Shown piece by piece: positions 35,353 through 44,630 of a stretch of DNA of 49,692 nucleotides. Position 1 is the stretch's first letter; each line of letters starts with the position of its first letter. The notes beneath the pieces are model-generated. The model saw nothing but the letters and a program-made list of their open reading frames with translations, searched no databases and was not told the DNA's origin. This DNA is from Chitinophagaceae bacterium. GTDB lineage: Bacteria; Bacteroidota; Bacteroidia; Chitinophagales; Chitinophagaceae. The DNA lies in contig CANFLL010000023.1 in assembly GCA_947447825.1 (NCBI GenBank), positions 1 to 49,692 of the forward strand, read 5' to 3'. Position numbers and translations under genes: made by a program.

Positions 35353-36517
35353 TTATATTGCTTAGATAGTATAAAAAAATTAATTTTTAACAAATTAATT
35401 TCGTAAGTGATTAAATTTTCTATTCTTTAGAAATTTTTATTTTGCTGAGGCGAAATTTTGTGTATTTAATTAATTTCTTGATTTAAATGAAATACAATAT
35501 CCAAACTATCGTGGTTTAGAGACATCACAAAGCTTCGCCATCTGAGTCACACTCATTATTTTTAATGCTTGGTAAAAAAATATTAACTTTCAACAAAGAA
35601 AATATTTCAAACTAATTATTAATAAAAAATCTATGATTTTAATGATGTTAATTCATACTATGAGAGAACTCTGAACGCCGAAAATAGGGTTTTCAGGCCA
35701 TTTGGACAAATGGAATCTTTAAAAAGCTAACCTCTGATGCGCATATAAAAACAGTTGTGAAAACGTTTTCTAATAACAGACTAGAATTCCTTTAAAATTT
35801 CATTCATCTTTTTACATTATTTATTTATTACACATGACATAGTGCTGAATGGTCATTTAAATATAAAATATTCTAATTTATTAATGGGAAGATGCAATTT
35901 CAATAATTAGATTTAAAGGTTTGAAACTATTTCTCATTAAAAAAATAGTAAAATTTAAAAGCGTCCTGCGACAATCATAATCAAAATAGAACAAAGCATT
36001 CAGGCTATTTAGTGATTATATTAGACATTATGTCGATTTAATTTCAGGGTTATTAAAACATGAAGAAGCGTGATATTGTTGTTTTCTTCCTCCATCAGCT
36101 TTTAAATTAGTTGCATTTCTATCATTGCTGGCATTGCTCCCAAATCAGACAGAGTATTTTTTTAAATAGTCGTAAGACCATACACAAATTCGTTTCATTG
36201 GTCTTTCGTCATATCAAAAAATGCTGAATGATGTTCTTGTATAGGATTCAACTTTAGTAAGAAGGTATTAATACCAATCTATCTTCAATGGTAGGTAATG
36301 GACTTGAATGATAAATGACAACCTTTAGATACGGCTTTCTATGACAATCATTTAAGTGATATTTTGATAAATATTACTGATGTGACGATTCAAAATAAGG
36401 CAAAAATTCAATTCCATATAATGCTAATCATAAAAAAATTAATATTTAATGCCTTCTAAGAATGAGAAGTAACTACTCAAAACTTGTAACGAATAATTTT
36501 TACTTTTATATACAAGT
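35353..36517. other. Long non-coding stretch
   Basis: No gene is supported in 1165 bases. A minus-strand patch near 36040-36190 reads protein-like (for example NASNDRNATNLKADGGRK) between stops and might be decayed coding DNA. The minus-strand promoter of the propeller gene should lie at the left end; a -7-like TTAATTTG is the best fit, without a matching -33 element. Confidence 0.4.
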
Positions 36518-37228
36518 CTAGTTATTTATTGGTACTTCAACTACAATAAAAGAAGTATCTGGTTCTACATGTAATGGAATAACAATTGTTTCCCAGACCC
36601 CAATACTGTCTCTTTTATCGATGTCTGTTCCACAAATGTTAACCCTTCCCGCAATAACAAAAATGTAAACACATTTATTAGTTTCATTAAAATGATAAGT
36701 AACCTCTGTTTTTGCAGTGTAATATCCAAGACTCAATTTTGCATTTTGGTTTATCCAGCAGTGTTCTGTTCCTTCTTCATTGCTAACAATCGTTTGCAAC
36801 TGGTTTTCTCTTTTATCTTTAGGAAAATATCTGCGCTGATATCTAGGATTAATGTTTTGTAGCTTTGGCTCAATCCAAATCTGCAAAAAATTCACTTCAT
36901 CTTCGCCCACATTATGTTCTTCATGGCGAAGACCACTTCCTGCACTCATAATCTGCACGCAATCTTCTTGTACAACTTCACTATATCCCATGGTGTCTTT
37001 ATGATTCATCTTACCCGCAATCATAACACTCACTATCTCCATGTTTGTGTGAGGATGAAGCCCAAAGCCATTGCCAGGCAACACAATATCATCATTAAAT
37101 ACCTTTAGGAGACCAAAACCGTTACGCATAGGATTAGTGTAAGACGAAAAACTAAAAGTAAAATTACTAATTAACCATCCTATATCTTTCACGCCTCTCT
37201 CAGATGCCTTAAAAATGGTATATTTCAT
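36518..37228 (-). CDS. Pirin family protein
   Basis: This is a bicupin protein of 236 residues. The N-terminal cupin has GFGLHPHTNMEIVSVMI (H58, H60) and GSGLRHEEHN (H102, E104), which are the metal ligands of pirin-type proteins (quercetinase-like YhhW and human pirin use the same H-x-H...H-x-E set). The upstream sequence shows KVFNDDIVLPGNGFG, the usual pirin opening. Its role is probably oxidative-stress linked, but the substrate is unknown. It is a single gene with a well-formed promoter. Confidence 0.9.
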   Translation of the reverse strand: MKYTIFKASERGVKDIGWLISNFTFSFSSYTNPMRNGFGLLKVFNDDIVLPGNGFGLHPHTNMEIVSVMIAGKMNHKDTMGYSEVVQEDCVQIMSAGSGLRHEEHNVGEDEVNFLQIWIEPKLQNINPRYQRRYFPKDKRENQLQTIVSNEEGTEHCWINQNAKLSLGYYTAKTEVTYHFNETNKCVYIFVIAGRVNICGTDIDKRDSIGVWETIVIPLHVEPDTSFIVVEVPINN

Positions 37229-37267
37229 TTTAATAATTTTATTGAGTGTACTTCTGTCCTATTTATG

Positions 37268-37298
37268 CAAAAATGTACTTTTCATTTGGGTTATCAAA
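37268..37298 (-). promoter_or_regulatory. Bacteroidota-type promoter of the pirin gene
   Basis: On the minus strand TTTG (37295-37298) is followed after 19 bases by CATTTTTG (37268-37275), a 7-of-8 match to TAnnTTTG. It lies about 40 bases before the ATG. Confidence 0.6.
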
Positions 37299-37660
37299 AA
37301 GAAAGAATACACAAACAATTTTAAATACTATTGGGATGTACTTTAACCACAAGAAACACTAAGGTAGAAAGCATGAATGTAAAATCAATTAAAATGTCAT
37401 TTTGGGAGCATTAAAACATAAAATTGTAAAGATATTTCTCACTAAGAGGCCAAAAAAGATTCTTATAATTATACAGACATTACTTGAACAGAATCTAGAA
37501 CCTGTAAGACTAGGAAGAAGTAATCCTGGAAGGGAGAAAAGCACTAGATCAAAAGAAAAATCCCAAACATTCACTAACTTTAGAAGAGAGGTTAATGATT
37601 AAAAGTAAAATGACATTGCCCCTTAGCCATGCGATTTGCTGAATGAATTGACTAGGTCGG
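37299..37660. other. Spacer without a supported gene
   Basis: Overlapping short frames on both strands near 37389-37602 have no recognisable features. Short related motifs near the ends (AAAATG-T-CATTTT at 37391-37403, AAAATGACATT near 37608) could be termini of a small element, but the match is short. Confidence 0.3.
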
Positions 37661-37702
37661 AAAACAAAAAAAGGCTGTAAATCATACGATTCACAGCCTT
37701 TT
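37661..37702 (-). terminator. Rho-independent terminator of tRNA-Ser
   Basis: On the minus strand GGCTGTGAATC and GATTTACAGCC pair (one G-U) around a four-base loop (plus-strand arms 37673-37683 and 37688-37698), followed by a T-run. It begins about 25 bases after the tRNA. Confidence 0.85.
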
Positions 37703-37725
37703 AGTCTGTTTTAATGAACTTTTTG

Positions 37726-37810
37726 CGGAGAGAGAGGGATTCGAACCCCCGGACCTGTAACAGTCAACAGTTTTCAAGACTGCCGCAATCGACCACTCTG
37801 CCATCTCTCC
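37726..37810 (-). tRNA. tRNA-Ser (anticodon UGA)
   Basis: The 85-base gene has a 7-bp acceptor stem (GGAGAGA with TCTCTCC, discriminator G), a D arm with AGAGTGGTCGA, and an anticodon arm with CTTGAAA (anticodon TGA). A long variable arm follows, as in serine tRNAs, and a T arm with GGTTCGAATCC. The 3' CCA is not encoded. It decodes UCA and related serine codons. Confidence 0.95.
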
Positions 37811-37815
37811 GAGTG

Positions 37816-37847
37816 CAAAATAAAGGGTATCAGATTGAATAGCCAAA
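37816..37847 (-). promoter_or_regulatory. Promoter of tRNA-Ser
   Basis: On the minus strand TTTG (37844-37847), 20 bases, then TTATTTTG (37816-37823; 7 of 8 to TAnnTTTG), ending six bases before the tRNA 5' end. Confidence 0.6.
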
Positions 37848-37867
37848 TAAAATAATATTTCTTCTGC

Positions 37868-37875
37868 TACATTTG
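37868..37875 (+). promoter_or_regulatory. -7 element (TACATTTG) for the ABC exporter
   Basis: A perfect match to TAnnTTTG, 14 bases before the GTG start, which would give a very short leader. No TTTG lies at the usual distance upstream. Confidence 0.4.
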
Positions 37876-37889
37876 CCAAAATAATTAAT

Positions 37890-39755
37890 GTGAAGCATCT
37901 CGCCGCAGTCAATAAATACTTCTGGAAATATAAGAGTCGTCTAATATTCGGAATCCTATTTATCATTCTTTCCAACTACTTTAGAATATTAAGTCCGCAA
38001 GTTTCTGGTTACGTAGTTGATAAAGTTACCCAAGCTATTAAATTGAAAAAAGGATTGCCTATTACAAATACGCCAAGAAATAGAAATTATGACGTGCTTG
38101 TTAAACAACTTGTTTATTGGGTTGAAACAGGTAATATTTCGTTTAGCAATATGATTGTTTTTAGTGGCATCACTTTGCTGATACTAGCTTTGCTTGGTGG
38201 CTTCTTTATGTTTTTAATGCGACAGACCATTATAGTGATGAGTCGTCACATAGAATATGATCAAAAGAATGAAGTGTTTCAGCATTACCAAAAACTCGAT
38301 ATAGGCTTTTATAAAACCCATACTACTGGCGATTTGATGAACAGAATCTCCGAAGACATTAGTAGGGTTAGGATGTACACTGGACCAGCTATTATGTATG
38401 TGATTAATTTGAGTGCAACAATTTGTTTCAGTGTATATTTTATGATTAAAGAAAATGCCGAACTAACCATGTTTGTTCTGGCTCCGTTACCCATATTAAC
38501 CATCACTATTTATACAGTTAATACGATTATTCATAAAAAGAGTGAGAAGATTCAAAGCCTATTGTCTGGCCTTACCACTACTGCTCAAGAAAGTTACTCT
38601 GGCATTCGAGTTATTAAATCATTTGTTCAAGAAGCCGCAATGATGCGCTTTTTTAAAGAAAAAAGTAACCTCTATAAAAATAATGCAATAGGTCTTGCAA
38701 AAGTGGAAGCAATTTATTTCCCCTCAATGGCATTACTTATTGGTGTCAGTACGCTGCTCACTATTGCAATTGGGGGATGGTATCATGTTTCCCACCATCA
38801 ACCAGAAGTGAGTGCGGGAACAATTACGGAGTTTGTGATTTATGTTAACCTGCTAACTTTTCCAGTTACAGCATTAGGGTGGACAGCAAGCATGATTCAG
38901 CGAGCAGCTGCATCCCAAAAAAGATTGAATGAATTTTTGCAAATTCAGCCCAATATCTTCGATGATAATTGTGCATCATTATCGTCTTTAAAGGGCGACA
39001 TCGTTTTTAAAAACGTTTCTTTTACCTATCCGCATACAGGTATAAAAGCGATTACCAACTTTTCTCTATCAATAAAGGAAGGTCAAAAAGTATTGATAAT
39101 TGGTAGAACAGGAAGTGGAAAATCGACCCTAGCTCAATTACTTCTTAGGTTTTATAATCCTGAAAATGGCAATATTAAAATTGGCAATCATCCATTACAA
39201 TCCATCTTTCTAAGTCAATTGCGCGAGGGTATAAGTTATGTTCCTCAGGATGTGTTTTTATTCAGTGATACAGTCTCCAATAATATAGGTTTTGGAATGC
39301 CCTCAAGTCCTAGCAAACAAGAGATTGAGAATGCTGCAAAGTTTGCAAGCATTCATAATGAAATAATGAATTTCGATAAGCAATACGATACCATGATAGG
39401 GGAAAGGGGCGTAACCCTAAGTGGTGGACAGAAGCAACGGATTGCGATTGCAAGAAGTTTAATAAAAAACCCTGAAATTGTTGTTTTCGATGATTGTTTA
39501 AGTGCAGTAGATTCCAAAACCGAAAGTGAAATTATCAATAATTTTTATCAATATCTTCAAAATAAAACCGCAATCATCATCACACATAGGATATTCTCTA
39601 CCATTCGATTTGATAAAGTGATTGTTCTGGACAAAGGTGCAATTATTGAAGAAGGCACCCACAATGAGTTGATTCAGCTAGATGGTTATTATGCTGAACT
39701 TTATAGACTTCAACTTAATAGAGGTGAATCCATTGGGGATAGTTCCTTGGCTTAA
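37890..39755 (+). CDS. ABC exporter, fused membrane and ATPase domains (MsbA/MdlA-like)
   Basis: The 621-residue half-transporter starts at a GTG. Residues 1-345 hold six membrane spans; residues 365-600 are the ATPase: Walker A GRTGSGKS (405-412), Q-loop YVPQDVFLF (450-458), signature LSGGQ (510-514), Walker B IVVFDD (530-535) and H-loop ITHR (564-567). The residue after the Walker B aspartate is Asp (D535), where the catalytic Glu is usual. That substitution is known in one half of heterodimeric exporters (for example LmrC/MdlA type). No partner gene is adjacent. The substrate (lipid or drug) is unknown. The gene diverges from tRNA-Ser. Confidence 0.9.
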   Translation: MKHLAAVNKYFWKYKSRLIFGILFIILSNYFRILSPQVSGYVVDKVTQAIKLKKGLPITNTPRNRNYDVLVKQLVYWVETGNISFSNMIVFSGITLLILALLGGFFMFLMRQTIIVMSRHIEYDQKNEVFQHYQKLDIGFYKTHTTGDLMNRISEDISRVRMYTGPAIMYVINLSATICFSVYFMIKENAELTMFVLAPLPILTITIYTVNTIIHKKSEKIQSLLSGLTTTAQESYSGIRVIKSFVQEAAMMRFFKEKSNLYKNNAIGLAKVEAIYFPSMALLIGVSTLLTIAIGGWYHVSHHQPEVSAGTITEFVIYVNLLTFPVTALGWTASMIQRAAASQKRLNEFLQIQPNIFDDNCASLSSLKGDIVFKNVSFTYPHTGIKAITNFSLSIKEGQKVLIIGRTGSGKSTLAQLLLRFYNPENGNIKIGNHPLQSIFLSQLREGISYVPQDVFLFSDTVSNNIGFGMPSSPSKQEIENAAKFASIHNEIMNFDKQYDTMIGERGVTLSGGQKQRIAIARSLIKNPEIVVFDDCLSAVDSKTESEIINNFYQYLQNKTAIIITHRIFSTIRFDKVIVLDKGAIIEEGTHNELIQLDGYYAELYRLQLNRGESIGDSSLA

Positions 39756-39897
39756 TTGAATTTAAAAATATTTGTAAATATCGACTACTGAATAAATGCA
39801 ACGGTTTCTTTTTATTGCATTACGCATTTTATAATCACTTTACTCGATAATATTTCATTAAAAACCTTATATATTTGGCTGCTTTAATATTTTATTC

Positions 39898-40224
39898 ATG
39901 ACAATTGATGATTTCTTTTCATTATTTATTGATAACTTTTATATTGTTGTTTTAGTTGTAATAATTGTCAAGTTATTTTTATCGTTTTGGTACAAGCCCC
40001 ACCGTCCAAGTTTCATTTGGAAAAGTTTTTTTAGGATTTATTCCAAAAAAGTTGTCTCATCTAGGAAGAATTCCAATTGGCCAGTTTTTAAAATGTCACA
40101 TAATTTCTTGACAGTAATTCTTTATTCAGTTATCTTTTTCAAACTGGTGCTTGCAGCAGCAATTAATTTACAAGCACCATCTGATAAGATTCAAAAAATA
40201 GCCAATCAAATGCCTAGAAAGTAA
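39898..40224 (+). CDS. Small membrane protein of unknown function
   Basis: The 108-residue protein has two predicted membrane spans (FYIVVLVVIIVKLFLSFW near 14-31, and LTVILYSVIFFKLVLAAAIN near 73-92) with a basic segment between them. I recognise no family. Its codon content and a perfect terminator after it support a real gene. It lies 142 bases after the ABC exporter and might be co-transcribed. Confidence 0.6.
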   Translation: MTIDDFFSLFIDNFYIVVLVVIIVKLFLSFWYKPHRPSFIWKSFFRIYSKKVVSSRKNSNWPVFKMSHNFLTVILYSVIFFKLVLAAAINLQAPSDKIQKIANQMPRK

Positions 40225-40296
40225 GTTATTGCTGTTAATTTAGGAATTTAAAAGTTATAAGCTATTTGTATCAAACATCAAATTGCTTCTGATTAA

Positions 40297-40337
40297 AATA
40301 AAAAGGTTGTTAGCGGTTTGCTAACAACCTTTTTATT
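40297..40337. terminator. Bidirectional terminator between convergent genes
   Basis: The arms AATAAAAAGGTTGTTAGC (40297-40314) and GCTAACAACCTTTTTATT (40320-40337) pair perfectly around a five-base loop, with T-runs in both directions. It serves the small membrane protein gene and the GH2 gene. Confidence 0.92.
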
Positions 40338-40377
40338 TTGAAAAAAACATTACGAATAAAACAAATCTCACAACTCA

Positions 40378-43332
40378 TCAAGGTATAGCATATATCTCCG
40401 CTTCAATAATACTTAGCCTGCCTTTGCTACCTTTATTATCTCGCATGATGCCATCATCTAGTTTCTTTCCGTTTACTTCTACCCCAGTATCTTGGTTATC
40501 TGTACTGGCACCTGCCAAGGCAATCTTAACCTTACTACCTTTTGTAGGCGCAAAGGAAGCTGTGAAGTAGCCAAGGTTTGGTGTGGTGGCACCATTAAAT
40601 ACTTGCTTATCATCTACAAATATATTCAAATTGTAAACCCTAGTTCTAAAGTTGTTTAGCTTTAAGGATACCTGATTTATCATGTCTGCCTTTTCTACGT
40701 TGTACTGTATCCAAGCTGTAGAAACATCGCCATCATTTATCCAGTCTGTAGCCTCATTGTCATCATAACTCTTATAAGCACTATCACTGTTAGATCCTGC
40801 TGTAGCACTAACAATGTTCAATGCTTTTCTAACTATTTTGTAAGATGGTGTTGCTGGTGTTGGTCCCTTAGCTAAATTGCCTGTAAGACCTTCATCATGC
40901 AACGTAGTACTCAAGCCTTTATTAGATACAAATGGTAAGGATGTAAGTGTAAGTGTTCTTTCTTTCAATCCATCAGAAGTTGCCTTAATAACAATATTAC
41001 CAGCTTTTGTGGTTGTTCTTATAAATGCCCTGTTTACTCCACATTCTACAGGAAACTCTTGTGCTAAAATATAATTATCAGGACCTTGTGCCATACCGCC
41101 ACGCCATTCGGCAGGGCCACTAACATCAAACTTTACCATGTTTAAGGCAGTAGGGCATCTGTTGCCTTTTGCATCTACCACTTCAAACTCTACCAAAGCT
41201 AAGTCTTGACCATTTGCCACTAACCCTTTCGGACTAATGATTGGCGTTAGTTTAATAGCCAAAGGATTACCGGCAGTGGTCATACTTGTTGCACATATTT
41301 CTTTGCCAGCAGCATCAAAACCTGTTGCGGCAATAGTTCCTTCTTTGTAGGCAATGTCTTTAAATGTGAACAGAAAATGATTGCTCCGTACACCAAAGCC
41401 CATCGACTTGCCATTAATCTTCAACTCTACCTTATCAGCCGAAGAGATTACATATACATTTTTCTTTACACCGCTCTCATAGTTCCAGTGACCTATTATG
41501 TGTATGCCCGGATGTTCTACATCAACCCAGCCATCCCACATAATCTGGTTGGCATAAAAGTTATCTTTTATAATACGCAAGGCATCAACCCCACCACTTC
41601 TTCTAAAGTTTTCTGCACCACGATGGTGTGTATTACTTTCGCTAAATATAATCTTAACCCCTCCACCATTTACACGCTTGCCAGTGCCGGGGCGTGCATT
41701 GTAATACTCTTCCCAACGCACAATGTTTTCAATGGCATGACTATCTTGGTTGCGGTTGTAGGCCGAAGCATTTTGCCCTTGGTGCAGTGGACCATCACCA
41801 TCCTTGTGATACGGCGGCGTAAACTCATCCCAATATTTCCTCAAACCTTCATCCCTACTGTATTCCATCATCCACATCGGCTTGGTAGCACTCTTATTTA
41901 TGTATAGCATTTCACCACCATACTCTGCTTCCTTACTATCTAGCATATTTCTAGAGCCAATTGCCCTGCCACCATTTGGATCATATTGATTCCTTATCTG
42001 CTTCATTTCCGCCATGTGTTTCTCACTTATCGGCGCATTACCACATTCATAAAAGACGATACTAGGATTGTTTTTATTATAAATAATGGCATCACGCATT
42101 ACTTCCTTACGTTGTTCCCATCGTCTGCCTTCCACATCTTTTTCAGCATCACCAGCCGGCATTGCTTCAATCAAACCTACACGGTCGCAACTTTCCACAT
42201 CTTGTTTCCAAGGGGTTACGTGCATCCAACGTACAAGGTTGGCATTGCTTTTTACCATCAGGTTATTACTGTAATCGCTCAACCATGCAGGCACCGAATT
42301 GCCAATTGCAGGCCACTCATTGGTAGTACGTTGTGCATATCCATGCACTTGTATTACCCTATCGTTAAGGGTAAGCACTCCATTTGTAAAAGTTGTTTTT
42401 CTAAAGCCCGTTTTAGTATTCACCACATCTACCGCCTTGCCATCTATCTTCAAAGTAGTTTGTACTGTATAGAGATAACCATAACCCCAACTCCAGAAGT
42501 TCAGTCCGCTAGCATTGGTAGCTGCTTCAACGGTCTTTGTTTCTCCAGCATTAATCGTAAAAGTATTCCCCTTAGCAGTCTGAATTGTCTTTCCATCCAT
42601 ATCTATTATAGCAACTTCATAACCAACAGTTTGTGACTTGCCACTTTCATTCTTTACCTGCGAAGAAGTATGAATGGTGGCAGTTTTTTGTGCAATATTA
42701 AAGTTGTCGGCATATACATAAACGCCCGTGGTACCAAGGTTGCTAAACAAAGGCAGTGTCTGGTAAACAGGATTCATTATATGAATAAAGACGTTCTTAT
42801 TAATGCCGCCGTAGTTGGCATAAAAGTTCTTGTCGTTCCACTGAAAACCGCTCTTAGTTCCTTTTTCGTGATAGTTCCACGCATTATCTATCTTAGCTGA
42901 GATTACATTGTCTTTTCCAAATAACACATCATTGGTAATATCAAATCCAAAGGCCATGATACCATTTTCGCTCAAGCCAATAGATTTTCCATTTAAAAAG
43001 AATTCTCCCGCTTGTCTAATACCTTCAACCTCTAAGATTATCTTTTTCCCTTTATTAGATTCATCAATGGTGAAATGTTTTCTGTACCAAGCAATGCCCG
43101 TACTCAATTGGTCGATAGAAACCCTGAATGCATCATTCTCATTCCAGGCATAAGGCAAGGTAATTCCCTTCCACGATTCATCATTAAAACCAGGCGCATC
43201 CGCACCAGTAGTATCACCCACTTTTACTTTCCAATCACTATTGAAATTGAATTTTACACGTTCACTTTTCTGGGCAAATACGGTAGCTAAGAACATGAAA
43301 CATAGCAAGGAGAGAGAGGCAATTTTATTCAT
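40378..43332 (-). CDS. Glycoside hydrolase family 2 protein (beta-galactosidase-like), secreted
   Basis: The 984-residue protein has a signal peptide (MNKIASLSLLCFMFLATVFA). The GH2 order follows: a jelly-roll sugar-binding domain (26-190, ISTGIAWYRKHF-like and GEFFLNGKSIG), an immunoglobulin-like domain (200-310) and a TIM barrel (320-600). GH2 C-terminal Ig-like domains come next (DUF4982-like; ATGFDAAGKEIC, LVEFEVVDAKGNRCP), then a discoidin-like end (about 865-984). In the barrel, the nucleophile candidate is E490 in WMMEYSRDEG. The acid/base position, normally Glu in GNE, is A433 in ECGNAPIS. The enzyme may use another residue or have altered activity. Upstream lie two copies of a 42-bp repeat. 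Confidence 0.85.
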   Translation of the reverse strand: MNKIASLSLLCFMFLATVFAQKSERVKFNFNSDWKVKVGDTTGADAPGFNDESWKGITLPYAWNENDAFRVSIDQLSTGIAWYRKHFTIDESNKGKKIILEVEGIRQAGEFFLNGKSIGLSENGIMAFGFDITNDVLFGKDNVISAKIDNAWNYHEKGTKSGFQWNDKNFYANYGGINKNVFIHIMNPVYQTLPLFSNLGTTGVYVYADNFNIAQKTATIHTSSQVKNESGKSQTVGYEVAIIDMDGKTIQTAKGNTFTINAGETKTVEAATNASGLNFWSWGYGYLYTVQTTLKIDGKAVDVVNTKTGFRKTTFTNGVLTLNDRVIQVHGYAQRTTNEWPAIGNSVPAWLSDYSNNLMVKSNANLVRWMHVTPWKQDVESCDRVGLIEAMPAGDAEKDVEGRRWEQRKEVMRDAIIYNKNNPSIVFYECGNAPISEKHMAEMKQIRNQYDPNGGRAIGSRNMLDSKEAEYGGEMLYINKSATKPMWMMEYSRDEGLRKYWDEFTPPYHKDGDGPLHQGQNASAYNRNQDSHAIENIVRWEEYYNARPGTGKRVNGGGVKIIFSESNTHHRGAENFRRSGGVDALRIIKDNFYANQIMWDGWVDVEHPGIHIIGHWNYESGVKKNVYVISSADKVELKINGKSMGFGVRSNHFLFTFKDIAYKEGTIAATGFDAAGKEICATSMTTAGNPLAIKLTPIISPKGLVANGQDLALVEFEVVDAKGNRCPTALNMVKFDVSGPAEWRGGMAQGPDNYILAQEFPVECGVNRAFIRTTTKAGNIVIKATSDGLKERTLTLTSLPFVSNKGLSTTLHDEGLTGNLAKGPTPATPSYKIVRKALNIVSATAGSNSDSAYKSYDDNEATDWINDGDVSTAWIQYNVEKADMINQVSLKLNNFRTRVYNLNIFVDDKQVFNGATTPNLGYFTASFAPTKGSKVKIALAGASTDNQDTGVEVNGKKLDDGIMRDNKGSKGRLSIIEAEIYAIP

Positions 43333-43469
43333 TAATCAGTATTGTGTTTTTGAAAATTGAAATTACTTATAGAGTACTAATTGAGCATTGAACGTTAAAA
43401 AAGTTTAAATATAACAGAAAATAAGTCACTTTACAGCGATGCAATTGCAAAGGGGTGGCAAAATAAGTG
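43333..43469. other. Leader region of the GH2 gene
   Basis: This is an AT-rich stretch between the GH2 start and the 42-bp repeats. No clear promoter was placed. Confidence 0.3.
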
Positions 43470-43553
43470 TGCTCTTAGACCTAAGAGGGCATGTAATTGG
43501 TCAAATATGTATGCTCTTATACCTAAGAGTGCATATAATTGATCAAATATGTA
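43470..43553. repeat. Two tandem 42-bp direct repeats upstream of the GH2 gene
   Basis: Copy 1 (43470-43511) and copy 2 (43512-43553) match at 38 of 42 positions. Each contains a short palindrome, CTCTTA-GAC/TAC-CTAAGAG-like, followed by AATTG-TCAAATATGTA. The pair starts about 140 bases upstream of the GH2 start codon and could be operator sites; the exact 14-codon period also leaves a frame open on the minus strand, which I do not consider a gene. Confidence 0.8.
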
Positions 43554-44007
43554 CACCATTATTGGCATTAATTGGTATTTTGAGGATGAACATAGCACAT
43601 ATTTCAGTAATAAATGCCTCTGATTGAGGAGTAGGACCTGGAGTAGTAGTCTCAACCTTAAAATCATAAAAATCATTCTAATCCTGATTTTTTAAGTTTA
43701 ACTATTGGGAAATGAAAAGAAATTCTATGTTGGTTTAAGCAGTAGACAATGTGGTGAATTTAGTTTACCCAAGTTGCAACTAATTGGACTAAACTTTAGT
43801 TTTTTTATGGGCTTTCATTTTTTTAGTGGAGTTGTGTGAAACTCCTATCCTTGCTTGATAATAATCTTGTTTCAGAAATTAATTGGTAGCACTTTTCAAT
43901 AAATCACCCGTGAATTAAACAATCTCCTTGCCTCTTTTAACTATAGTTTCTTCTCCAAGCCCCCATTCCCTCAAGGACTCTTATCTTTTTATTAAATTAT
44001 CTAAGAA
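43554..44007. other. Non-coding stretch
   Basis: No gene is seen. A small hairpin, GGAGTT/AACTCC, lies at 43828-43844. Confidence 0.35.
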
Positions 44008-44037
44008 GGAAGGGCTTCGTTTAAAGCGAAACCTTCC
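44008..44037. repeat. Hairpin repeat related to the one at 9681-9704
   Basis: GGAAGGGCTTCG and CGAAACCTTCC pair around TTTAAAG. The reverse complement of the site at 9681-9704 matches this sequence over about 20 of 23 bases, so this is a dispersed hairpin family. It lies just after the 3' end of the pRiA4b-like gene. Confidence 0.7.
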
Positions 44038-44060
44038 AAATTAAAAGTCTATCCAGCGAA

Positions 44061-44630
44061 CTACTTTTTACAAAAACTCAACTTCCTGTTTATATCCTCC
44101 AAATCAAACATTTCAGAATTAAAATCTTCGCCCACCCACTCTAACATATCTTCATGTTCCTCATGTGCGGGGTTGCCCAATATTTGAAACATCCGATAAT
44201 ATCCCCATATTCCACCACAATCTTCTGGCGGGCAGTTCAAAGCACCTTTCACACAAAATGGAAGCTGTTGATCATCTTTCACTTCTACTATTTTCTCAAA
44301 AGCGATGTCGTGCCACCAGTCATCTCCGAAGTCGTACCAGTATTTTATTTTTTTCTTTTCACCACTAAAAAAAGAAGAAACTTTGGTGGCATCACTATCT
44401 ACTTTATCATCGTCGTCATTCCATCCAAAAAAGTTATTATCTTCTCTTATTTTACCTATTCTAAAATCGGTTGCTTGAAACTCCCATAAATGACAATCCT
44501 CCCATCCCATGGCGTCTTGAATAACATGGTGCAGCCCCGTAAAAGTTGTATCTATAGGCACTAAAACCTTACGCCATATAGAAGGTTTACTATTTTTAAG
44601 TGTAATCTTAATTTGAAATGCTTGCTTCAT
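44061..44630 (-). CDS. Plasmid pRiA4b ORF-3-like family protein
   Basis: At 189 residues it matches the PRiA4_ORF3 family (IS1096-element-associated): QIKITLKNSKPSIWRKVLVP (near 5-24), FTGLHHVIQDAMGWEDCHLW, YWYDFGDDWWHDI and a Cys-containing NCPPEDCGGIWGYY. The function of the family is not known, although it is often found on or near mobile DNA. Nothing mobile is seen next to it here. It is a single gene. Confidence 0.9.
   Translation of the reverse strand: MKQAFQIKITLKNSKPSIWRKVLVPIDTTFTGLHHVIQDAMGWEDCHLWEFQATDFRIGKIREDNNFFGWNDDDDKVDSDATKVSSFFSGEKKKIKYWYDFGDDWWHDIAFEKIVEVKDDQQLPFCVKGALNCPPEDCGGIWGYYRMFQILGNPAHEEHEDMLEWVGEDFNSEMFDLEDINRKLSFCKK

Noticed and set aside
36040-36190. Possible decayed gene on the minus strand
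   Set aside because: Short protein-like patches occur between stops, but no family is recognisable, so no feature is claimed.
37389-37602. Overlapping frames of about 60 codons on both strands
   Set aside because: Neither has a ribosome-binding site or recognisable motif, and the two overlap each other in opposite directions.
37691-37975. Minus-strand frame of 94 codons across the tRNA-Ser gene
   Set aside because: It overlaps the tRNA and the start of the ABC exporter gene; its peptide contains the familiar spurious translation of a tRNA gene.
41377-42636. Two long open frames (176 and 216 codons) on the plus strand inside the GH2 gene
   Set aside because: They are antisense to a well-supported gene; their peptides show no family pattern and many His/Ile/Tyr runs that arise from the GH2 codons.
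43431-43676. Minus-strand frame of 81 codons with a repeated peptide (YIFDQL...ALLG)
   Set aside because: The repeat arises because 42 bp is a multiple of three; the peptide has no start context or family likeness, so I treat the DNA repeat as non-coding.
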